Origin: JAVEYA01 sp034003745
GTDB lineage: Bacteria; Bacillota; Peptococcia; DRI-13; PHAD01
NCBI GenBank assembly: GCA_034003745.1
Contig: JAVEYA010000069.1
Coordinates: 1-12,343 of the forward strand
Length of the DNA: 12,343 bases
Direction: 5' to 3'
Positions 7,290 through 12,343 of the stretch are shown here, in pieces. Made by a program: the position numbers and the translations under genes. The notes below the pieces were generated by a model. The model made no database searches, was not told where the DNA came from, and worked only from the letters and a program-made list of their open reading frames with translations. Every line of letters begins with the position of its first letter. The first letter of the stretch is position 1.

Positions 7290-7990
7290 CAGGTTACCTC
7301 CTCCGGCTCCAGCGGACGCTCATTGGTTTTAATATTGACCAGGCAGCCGTCCTTCAGGTAAAAAATCCGGTCTGCCATCTTGGCGATAGCATTGTTGTGC
7401 GTAATGACAATAACGGTCTTATGATAGGCTGCGCAGAATTCCTTAAGTATTTTTAAAACCTGGATGCTGGTAGCAAAGTCCAGCGCTCCGGTAGGTTCAT
7501 CACATAGGAGGATATCGGGATTTTTCACCGCGGCCCGCGCCAGCGCGATGCGCTGCTGCTCGCCGCCGGAGAGCTGCGCCGGAAAATGCCCGGCCCGGTC
7601 GGTCAGGCCGACTTTTTCCAGCATTTCTTCCACAGAAAAAGGCTGTCGGGCTATTTCCGCGGAAAGGCTGATATTTTCGTAGGCATTCAAGCTGGGAATA
7701 AGGTTGTAAAACTGGAAAACAAAGCCGATGTTATTGCGGCGATAGGCGGTCAGCTGGTTGGCGTCCGCCTGGTGCAGGGCTGTGTCATGATAATAGAGTT
7801 CGCCCTCGGTTACCCTGTCCATGCCGCCTATCATATTCAGCAAAGTGCTTTTTCCGGACCCGCTGGGTCCCAGGATAACGACGAATTCACCCTGATAAAT
7901 TTCGAAGGAAGCGCCCTGAAGAGCTCTGACGGTTACTTCACCCATGTGGTAGAGTTTGCTGATATTCCTGGCCGTAATAATCGTTTCCAG
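7286..7990 (-). CDS. ABC exporter ATP-binding protein (MacB/LolD type), CTG start proposed
   Basis: The motor ATPase of the exporter. With the start at CTG 7988-7990 it has 234 residues, with Walker A GPSGSGKST (41-49), Q-loop Q93, signature LSGGEQQRIALARA (140-153), Walker B ILLCDEPTGALD (160-171) and H-loop histidine H198. All are intact. The first ATG (7945) would remove the N-terminal strand ETIITARNISKLYH, which matches the usual family start (rnl.K.Y..G...V.AL), and has no ribosome binding site. A GGAGG (8002-7998) lies exactly 7 bases before the CTG, and no ATG, GTG or TTG lies between, so a CTG start is the best reading. It is the first gene of the operon, overlapping the permease by four bases. 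Family assignment is very secure; substrate unknown. Confidence 0.93.
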   Translation of the reverse strand: METIITARNISKLYHMGEVTVRALQGASFEIYQGEFVVILGPSGSGKSTLLNMIGGMDRVTEGELYYHDTALHQADANQLTAYRRNNIGFVFQFYNLIPSLNAYENISLSAEIARQPFSVEEMLEKVGLTDRAGHFPAQLSGGEQQRIALARAAVKNPDILLCDEPTGALDFATSIQVLKILKEFCAAYHKTVIVITHNNAIAKMADRIFYLKDGCLVNIKTNERPLEPEEVTW

Positions 7991-7997
7991 TGTTCTC

Positions 7998-8002
7998 CCT
8001 CC
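7998..8002 (-). promoter_or_regulatory. Ribosome binding site deciding the ABC ATPase start
   Basis: GGAGG within a GGGAAGGGAGGG run, 7 bases upstream of CTG 7990. No ATG, GTG or TTG is in frame between this site and ATG 7945, which would be more than 50 bases away. Confidence 0.65.
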
Positions 8003-8027
8003 CTTCCCTAAGCTGAATATACTTAAG

Positions 8028-8055
8028 ATTATATTATAATATTATTTTTATTCAA
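8028..8055 (-). promoter_or_regulatory. Sigma-A-type promoter of the ABC exporter operon
   Basis: On the minus strand TTGAAT (8055-8050) is followed after 16 bases by a perfect TATAAT (8033-8028). Upstream of the -35 lies an A/T-rich stretch (8056-8100) that could act as an UP element. Transcription would start near 8021, about 30 bases before the proposed CTG start. No operator-like palindrome is evident. Confidence 0.65.
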
Positions 8056-8101
8056 AAATAAGAGGGGCTAATAATTTTTTTCAGTTAATTTAAATTATAA
8101 A

Positions 8102-8139
8102 AAAGCGTTCTTAACTTCCGCAAAAGTTCAGAACGCTTT
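8102..8139 (-). terminator. Rho-independent terminator of nrdDG
   Basis: A perfect 10-bp stem AAAGCGTTCT/AGAACGCTTT (8102-8111 with 8130-8139) is extended inward by AACTT/AAGTT. On the minus strand it is followed by a run of T residues, then A/T-rich sequence. It starts 13 bases beyond the nrdG stop codon and insulates the ABC promoter from nrdDG transcription. Confidence 0.85.
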
Positions 8140-8152
8140 ATTCTTTGATATT

Positions 8153-8860
8153 CTATCGGACGCCCCTGGTCTCACATCGCTGCACCAAGGCTCCGAGAAG
8201 AGCCGCAATGTTTTCCAGATAAGACGGGCTGTGGGGTTCCTGCAACAGCCGGGGCTCATCCAGCAGGATGGTTCTTTCCGGCAGGCGATATTGCTGCAGG
8301 GCATACAGCCGCGCACCCTTGATCATACCGGCTATTGCCAGGATATCTCCCGCGGTGAGCTCGGGGACACAGGTCGTACGGAATTCATAGGGGACTTGGT
8401 TTTGACCGAGCAAAAGGTCAAGGCTTATTTTGATCTCCCGGAGCGCAAAGCCGCCCTGGCAAATTTCTTCATATTTGCACAGCGGAGCCTTGATATCCAT
8501 GGCCACATAATCCAGCAAACCTTTGTTTAAAAGCCTCTCCAGAATCTTCGGATTCGTACCGTTGGTGTCCAGCTTGACCGCATAGCCCAGCTCCTTTACA
8601 GCGGCAATAAATCCTTCCAGGCCGTCCTGCAGAGTCGGTTCTCCGCCGGTGATCACCACCGCATCCAAGAGTCCTTTTCTTTTCTTTAAAAAAGTGAAGA
8701 CTTCTTCGGGCGGAATCAGCTTCTCCAGAGCTTGGGGAACCAACAGATGCCGGTTATGGCAGTAATAGCAGTCAAAATTGCAGCCGGGCGTAAACACCAC
8801 CGCTGCAATTTTTTCCGGATAATCCACAAACGAATTTTTCTCCACACCTGCTATTTTCAT
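8153..8860 (-). CDS. nrdG: Anaerobic ribonucleotide reductase activating protein (radical SAM)
   Basis: The radical-SAM activase that uses a [4Fe-4S] cluster and S-adenosylmethionine to install the glycyl radical on NrdD. The cluster motif is C27-x3-C31-x2-C34 (PGCNFDCYYCHN), followed by the SAM-binding GGEP at 72-75. At 235 residues it is longer than E. coli NrdG (about 154) and fits the longer NrdG variant common in anaerobes and archaea; related pyruvate-formate-lyase activases are the main alternative, but its place 16 bases after nrdD settles the role. The ATG at 8858-8860 is preceded by GGAG at 6 bases. The gene ends just before a strong terminator. Confidence 0.92.
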   Translation of the reverse strand: MKIAGVEKNSFVDYPEKIAAVVFTPGCNFDCYYCHNRHLLVPQALEKLIPPEEVFTFLKKRKGLLDAVVITGGEPTLQDGLEGFIAAVKELGYAVKLDTNGTNPKILERLLNKGLLDYVAMDIKAPLCKYEEICQGGFALREIKISLDLLLGQNQVPYEFRTTCVPELTAGDILAIAGMIKGARLYALQQYRLPERTILLDEPRLLQEPHSPSYLENIAALLGALVQRCETRGVR

Positions 8861-8876
8861 TTTCTACTCCGTTTTT

Positions 8877-10967
8877 TTAAGACGCCTGCACCGGCAGAAC
8901 AAATTTCTTCCTGACCATGTATTCTTCCTTTTTGCCTTTATTATAATTCTGTACCGGCCGCAAATACCCGGTCACCCGAGACCAGACTTCCGCTTCCTGG
9001 CCGCAGTGGGGGCAGTTGAAATGCTCACCGCTGATATAGCCGTGGTCGCGGCAAATGCTGAAAGTCGGTGTGATGGAGATATAAGGCAGCTTGTAGTTGT
9101 CGAATACTTTTTTAATCAGATTCTTGCAGACCGCGATATTCTCGATACTTTCCCCCAGGTAAAGATGCTGCACCGTGCCGCCGGTATACAGGCTTTGCAG
9201 TTCGTCCTGCAACTCCAGCACCTCGAAAATATCGTCCGTATGGCCGACCGGCACCTGCGAAGAATTGGTATAGAAGGGGACGTCTTTACCGGAGGTGATA
9301 ATATCGGGATAGGTTTGTTTATCCAACTGGGCCAGACGATAAGAAGTCCCTTCCGCCGGGGTCGCCTCCAGGTTATAGACGTGGCCGGTCTCCTCCTGGA
9401 ATTCCATCAGGATATCCCGCAGATAGTTTAAGATTTCGGTGGCAAATTCCCGGCCCTCCTCTGTGGTAATGTCCTGACCCATGAAATTCAACAAGGCCTC
9501 ATTCATGCCGACAATGCCGATGGTAGCAAAGTGATTATACCAGTATTGGCCCGTTCTTTCCTTGATATTTCTCAAATAGAAAGCGGAATAGGGATACAGC
9601 CCCTGCTCGGTCTGCTGCTCGATAATCTTTCTTTTAATTTCCAGGGAAATCCTGCCGATATTGGCCAGCTTCCATAGGCGGGCCTTGAACTCGCTCTTGG
9701 AAGAGGAGAGATAGCCAATCCGGGGAAGATTAATGGTAAATACGCCAAGGGAGCCGGTCATAGGATTGGAACCGAACAACCCCCCGCCCCTTTTTCTTAA
9801 TTCCTTCGTGTCCAGCCGCAGGCGGCAGCACATGGAGACGGCGTCCTCCGGGGATAAATCGGAATTGACATAATTGGCGAAATAGGGGATCCCATATTTA
9901 CAGGTAATTTTCATGAATTCATCCACAATCGGATTATCCCAGGCGAAATCTTTGGTGATATTGATGGTAGGAATGGGGAAGGTGAAGACCCGGCCTTTGG
10001 CGTCTCCTTCCAGCATGACGTCACAGAAAGCCTTGTTGAAGATATCCATTTCCTTTTGGAAATCCCCGTAGACCTCCGGCATCATCTGGCCCCCGCGAAT
10101 GACCGCTTGGCCTTTTAAGGTGGCGGGCACATTGATGTCAAAGGTCAGATTGGAAAAGGGGCACTGGAAGCCGACGCGGGTGGGCACATTAATATTAAAG
10201 ACGAATTCCTGCAAGCATTGCTTGACCTGTGCATAAGTCATCTCATCATAGCGGATAAAAGGCGCGCAATAGGTATCAAAGCTGGACCAGGCCTGCGCGC
10301 CGGCCGTCTCCCCCTGGGTGGTAAAGGTCGAGTTGGTGATTTGGCCGAGGAAGGAACGTAAATGCTTGGAAGGGCGGCTTTCCACCTTGCCGTCCACGCC
10401 GCCGAAACCTTCGATCAGAAGCTGGCGCAAATCCCAGCCCGCGCAATAAGGCCCGAAGAAGCCCAGGTCATGAATATGGCATTCGCCCCGTTCATGCGCT
10501 TCCCGCACCTCCCCCGGATAGATTTCATGCAGCCAGTATTTTTTGGTGAAGGACTCCCGGACATAGTTATTCAGGCCGTTGATGCTTTTTTGCGTATTAG
10601 CGTTCTCCTGTACCTGCCAATCCTTGTCCCCCAGGTAATTGGTAAACATGTCGATGGTCGCGCCAATTAAAGCGTTGATTTCCCGCGCGCCTTTTCTTTT
10701 CTCACGGTACAGAATATAGGCCTTCGCGGTGCGCGCATGACCCTCTTCAATCAGAACTTTTTCCACCAGGTCCTGAATGCTTTCCACATCAGGCGTTTTG
10801 TCGGCAAACTTCGTTTCGGCCAGTTGAACAACTTTGTCGCACAGGCGCTCAGCCCGTGAAAAATCGCTGCCGCCTACGGCTTGGGCTGCTTTATAAATAG
10901 CCCAGGTAATTTTCTCCGCTTTGAACTTAACTTTCTTTCCGTCTCTTTTAATAATTTCCTGTATCAT
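8877..10967 (-). CDS. nrdD: Anaerobic (class III) ribonucleoside-triphosphate reductase
   Basis: The oxygen-sensitive glycyl-radical enzyme that reduces ribonucleoside triphosphates to dNTPs. Its 696 residues contain an N-terminal ATP-cone (about 3-92, starting IIKRDGKKVKFKAEKITWAI) for allosteric control by ATP/dATP, the catalytic barrel with HIHDLGFFGPYCAGWDL, the finger-loop region SMCCRLRLDTKELRKRGGG, TGSLGVFTINLPRIGY, and the glycyl-radical site RVTGYLRP with G667. A zinc-type site precedes it: C639-x2-H642 and C652-x2-C655. All expected parts are present and length is normal. The ATG at 10965-10967 has GGGGGGAG about 10 bases upstream. It is first of the nrdD-nrdG operon; sites matching the NrdR box lie upstream. 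The finger-loop sequence differs from the PMGCRSF of the E. coli enzyme, as I recall it, so the electron donor may differ. Confidence 0.96.
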   Translation of the reverse strand: MIQEIIKRDGKKVKFKAEKITWAIYKAAQAVGGSDFSRAERLCDKVVQLAETKFADKTPDVESIQDLVEKVLIEEGHARTAKAYILYREKRKGAREINALIGATIDMFTNYLGDKDWQVQENANTQKSINGLNNYVRESFTKKYWLHEIYPGEVREAHERGECHIHDLGFFGPYCAGWDLRQLLIEGFGGVDGKVESRPSKHLRSFLGQITNSTFTTQGETAGAQAWSSFDTYCAPFIRYDEMTYAQVKQCLQEFVFNINVPTRVGFQCPFSNLTFDINVPATLKGQAVIRGGQMMPEVYGDFQKEMDIFNKAFCDVMLEGDAKGRVFTFPIPTINITKDFAWDNPIVDEFMKITCKYGIPYFANYVNSDLSPEDAVSMCCRLRLDTKELRKRGGGLFGSNPMTGSLGVFTINLPRIGYLSSSKSEFKARLWKLANIGRISLEIKRKIIEQQTEQGLYPYSAFYLRNIKERTGQYWYNHFATIGIVGMNEALLNFMGQDITTEEGREFATEILNYLRDILMEFQEETGHVYNLEATPAEGTSYRLAQLDKQTYPDIITSGKDVPFYTNSSQVPVGHTDDIFEVLELQDELQSLYTGGTVQHLYLGESIENIAVCKNLIKKVFDNYKLPYISITPTFSICRDHGYISGEHFNCPHCGQEAEVWSRVTGYLRPVQNYNKGKKEEYMVRKKFVLPVQAS

Positions 10968-11014
10968 GCTTTGTTTTCTCCCCCCGCTGCCTTCATTTTC
11001 AGAAGTGTACTTTT

Positions 11015-11043
11015 ATTTTACCAATTTTTTCTCTCTAAGTCTA
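11015..11043 (-). promoter_or_regulatory. Putative nrdDG promoter
   Basis: On the minus strand TAGACT (11043-11038), a 17-base spacer and TAAAAT (11020-11015) match the sigma-A consensus at 4/6 and 5/6 positions. Transcription would start near 11008, leaving a leader of about 40 bases. The -35 lies inside the proximal NrdR-like box, as expected for a repressed promoter. Confidence 0.45.
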
Positions 11044-11048
11044 GTAGT
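11033..11048. promoter_or_regulatory. NrdR box, weak promoter-proximal copy
   Basis: TCTCTAAGTCTAGTAG matches the NrdR consensus at 9 of 16 positions, keeping CTA and TAG around the centre. Its centre is 31 bp (about three helical turns) from that of the strong box, the spacing normally seen between paired NrdR boxes, and it overlaps the putative -35. It would be weak evidence alone; the spacing supports it. Confidence 0.55.
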
Positions 11049-11063
11049 ATTTTAGTGGACAAA

Positions 11064-11079
11064 TCACTATATTTAGTGT
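11064..11079. promoter_or_regulatory. NrdR box, strong copy
   Basis: TCACTATATTTAGTGT fits the 16-bp NrdR consensus ACACTATATATAGTGT at 14 of 16 positions and is a near-perfect palindrome (CACTA...TAGTG). NrdR is the ATP/dATP-sensing zinc-finger repressor of ribonucleotide reductase operons. It lies about 97 bases upstream of the nrdD start, in the region shared with the divergent reductase gene. Confidence 0.75.
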
Positions 11080-11162
11080 GTACATGAATCCCGCCCCTTC
11101 TTGGAAAACTAAGATCAAATCCATAAACGGGCAGGTGAACGTCCATCAAATCAAAAACAGAT

Positions 11163-12017
11163 TTGGATAATTCCTATGAGCTGCTGATCGTCGGCTGCGG
11201 ACCGGCCGGCTTATCCGCGGCCATCAACGCCAAAATCAGGGGAAAAAAGCTGCTCCTTTTAGGCGGCGAATTCTGTACAGCCCGGCTGCACAAAGCCCCC
11301 CACGTCGATAATTATTTAGGCTTCCCGGATATCGGCGGCGCCGACCTCCGAGAGAAGTTTTTAGCCCATGTCCAAAAAAATAATATCGATATCGTCACCC
11401 GTCGGGTCAGTGCCCTTTACCCCGCCGGAAAAGACATTCAGGCTCTGGTTGATAACGATGTCGTCAGTGTTAAGACAGTTATTCTGGCTACCGGCCTGGC
11501 CGCTCCCCAATACCTCCCGGGTGAGCAAAGCCTCATCGGCAAAGGGGTATCCTACTGCGCTACCTGTGACGGCGCTCTGTACAAAGGTAAAAAGGTAATT
11601 GTTCTGGGGGAGACAGCTGAGGCTGAAGAAGAAGCCAATTTTCTGGCGGAAATCTGTCAAAGCGTAAGTTTCTTACCTGCCTACGGAGAACCTCGGCATT
11701 TAAAAGACAAGATTCAGCTGCTTGGCGGCAAGCCAACAGCAATTAAAGGCGAAAACGCCTTCCGCACGCTGGAAACTGATACCGGCAGCTATGAGGCCGA
11801 CGGAATCTTTATTATCCGGGAGGTCACGCCGGTCTCCCAACTCATGCCGGAACTGGCGCTGGAGAATAATTTCATTAAGGTGGACCATACCATGGCCGCC
11901 AATATCCCCGGCGTCTTCGCCGCGGGCGACTGCACCGGTCCTCCTTACCAGGTGGCCAAATCCGTCGGTGAAGGGTTGATTGCCGCCCTCAGTGCAGCGA
12001 AATATATTGACAGCTAA
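11163..12017 (+). CDS. Thioredoxin-reductase-like flavoprotein lacking NADPH motifs; candidate ferredoxin-dependent enzyme
   Basis: A 284-residue FAD disulfide oxidoreductase. It has the FAD-binding GCGPAG (11-16), the redox-active CATC (132-135) in GVSYCATCDGALY, and the C-terminal FAD motif FAAGDC (252-257), all typical of TrxB. The pyridine-nucleotide domain is altered: where TrxB has GxGxxA it reads VLGETAEAEEE (147-157), and where HRRxxxR should be it reads LPAYGEPRHL (171-180), so both 2'-phosphate arginines are gone. Such loss defines the ferredoxin-dependent flavin thioredoxin reductases (FFTR) and the related DTR group; length also fits. Start is uncertain: TTG 11163 has no ribosome binding site, while AGGTGA at 11133-11138 sits 6 bases before an in-frame ATC (11145), which would add six residues; a TGA precedes that. 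The gene diverges from nrdDG. FAD/CATC identity is secure; ferredoxin use is inferred. Confidence 0.88.
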   Translation: MDNSYELLIVGCGPAGLSAAINAKIRGKKLLLLGGEFCTARLHKAPHVDNYLGFPDIGGADLREKFLAHVQKNNIDIVTRRVSALYPAGKDIQALVDNDVVSVKTVILATGLAAPQYLPGEQSLIGKGVSYCATCDGALYKGKKVIVLGETAEAEEEANFLAEICQSVSFLPAYGEPRHLKDKIQLLGGKPTAIKGENAFRTLETDTGSYEADGIFIIREVTPVSQLMPELALENNFIKVDHTMAANIPGVFAAGDCTGPPYQVAKSVGEGLIAALSAAKYIDS

Positions 12018-12023
12018 ATGAAG

Positions 12024-12108
12024 AAGAAGGGGCTGTCGCAGAATAGCGGATGTGTCAGATCCTTCGCTTTGCTCAGGATGACAGGCTATTTTGCGACAGC
12101 CCCTTCTT
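12024..12108. repeat. Long nested palindrome, MITE- or REP-like element or terminator
   Basis: Two 24-base arms (12024-12047 and 12085-12108), built around GGGGCTGTCGCA and TGCGACAGCCCC, pair fully apart from one G-U position. The 37-base interior contains a second imperfect hairpin: TGTC and ATCCT (12053-12063) face AGGAT and GACA (12075-12083). It begins 6 bases after the reductase stop codon and could end its transcript, although no T tract follows beyond CCCCTTCTT. The arm ends resemble terminal inverted repeats of some insertion sequences, and the inner ATCCTTCG...CAGGATGACA looks like a dispersed intergenic repeat; both points are recall-based. No clear target-site duplication is seen. 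Confidence 0.7.
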
Positions 12109-12116
12109 AGCGTGGG

Positions 12117-12141
12117 ATAAAGGGACAGGCCTCTTTGTCCC
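12117..12141 (-). terminator. Terminator of the 3-hydroxyisobutyrate-dehydrogenase-like gene
   Basis: On the minus strand GGGACA, an 8-base loop and TGTCCC are followed by TTTAT, 21 bases after the stop codon of the gene at the right edge. The stem is short (6 bp) and the T run is brief, so it may be weak. Confidence 0.5.
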
Positions 12142-12162
12142 AGAAAGTATTTTAAATCAGAT

Positions 12163-12343
12163 TCACTTTTCCCCGCAAATCTTCTGGTCGGCTACTTCCT
12201 CAATGATGGCGGCGACGGCGGACATATCCTGAGGACCGTAGCCTTTCTTCATGGCGGAGTTGAAGAGCTGCTGGGTGATGGCGGAGATGAAGGTGGGGAT
12301 TTTCAAATCATTGGTCAGCCCCATAAATAAGGAAACGTCCTTA
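12163..12343 (-). CDS. 3-hydroxyisobutyrate dehydrogenase-family enzyme, C-terminal end (5' end beyond window)
   Basis: Reading the minus strand inward from the edge, an open frame encodes 59 residues before TGA (12163-12165). It begins KDVSLFMGLTNDLKIPTFIS and continues with QQLFNSAMKKGYGPQDMSAV, ending ADQKICGEK. This matches the C-terminal helical domain of beta-hydroxyacid dehydrogenases (3-hydroxyisobutyrate dehydrogenase, tartronate semialdehyde reductase GarR, succinate-semialdehyde reductases), including the lysine-aspartate start of the helix holding the catalytic lysine region and the conserved G-x-G/P-x-D motif near the end. About four fifths of the normal 290-300-residue protein, with the NAD(P)-binding domain, lies outside. 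The exact substrate cannot be told from this part. A short terminator follows. Confidence 0.75.
   Translation of the reverse strand, partial: KDVSLFMGLTNDLKIPTFISAITQQLFNSAMKKGYGPQDMSAVAAIIEEVADQKICGEK

Noticed and set aside
9006..9431. 141-residue plus-strand open frame inside nrdD
   Set aside because: Antisense to the glycyl-radical and catalytic region of a confidently identified gene.
12050..12232. 60-residue plus-strand open frame at the right end
   Set aside because: It runs through the palindrome and then antisense to the dehydrogenase C-terminus, so it is not a gene.
1..12343. Defence system, prophage, CRISPR array or biosynthetic cluster
   Set aside because: No direct-repeat array, integrase, nuclease-helicase module, phage structural gene or synthase is visible; all genes are explained by known housekeeping or transport families.

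Overview
The window reads as chromosomal DNA of an anaerobic, low-to-moderate GC member of the Firmicutes (Clostridia or Negativicutes; I cannot decide between them). This rests on an oxygen-sensitive class III ribonucleotide reductase with its radical-SAM activase, a thioredoxin-reductase-like flavoprotein whose NADPH motifs are missing (as in clostridial ferredoxin-dependent enzymes), strong AGGAGG-type ribosome binding sites and frequent GTG/TTG starts. Genes are tightly packed. No insertion-sequence transposase, phage gene, CRISPR array, tRNA or rRNA is visible, and no gap without a gene exceeds about 180 bases.

Layout. 1-892 (+): 3' part of larC, the nickel-insertion protein for the lactate racemase cofactor. 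895-1984 (-): two short ChrA-type chromate transporter genes, one base apart, with a promoter and a palindrome at their 5' end and a probable terminator lying inside the 3' end of larC. 2119-3781 (+): a small-conductance mechanosensitive channel (MscS family) followed by a YfbR-like HD-domain nucleotidase carrying an HD-to-HE change. 3792-7990 (-): a three-gene ABC export operon transcribed as ATPase, 8-TM FtsX/MacB-type permease, HlyD/MacA-type adaptor, from a near-consensus promoter at 8028-8055. 8102-8139: terminator of the next unit. 8153-10967 (-): nrdD-nrdG, preceded by a pair of NrdR-box-like sites 31 bp apart that overlap the putative promoter. 11163-12017 (+): the divergent thioredoxin-reductase-like gene. 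12024-12108: a long nested palindrome. 12163-12343 (-): C-terminal end of a 3-hydroxyisobutyrate-dehydrogenase-family enzyme, with its own terminator.

How the parts fit. nrdD, nrdG and the flavoprotein share one intergenic control region, which suggests a link between anaerobic dNTP synthesis and thioredoxin reduction driven by ferredoxin rather than NADPH. This is inference; only the motif losses and the operator-like sites are seen directly. The ABC operon is a self-contained exporter of unknown substrate. I see no clearly undescribed multi-gene system. The most interesting points are the NADPH-motif-less reductase beside nrdDG, the altered metal-site residue of the YfbR homologue, the non-canonical start codons, and the palindromic element after the reductase.
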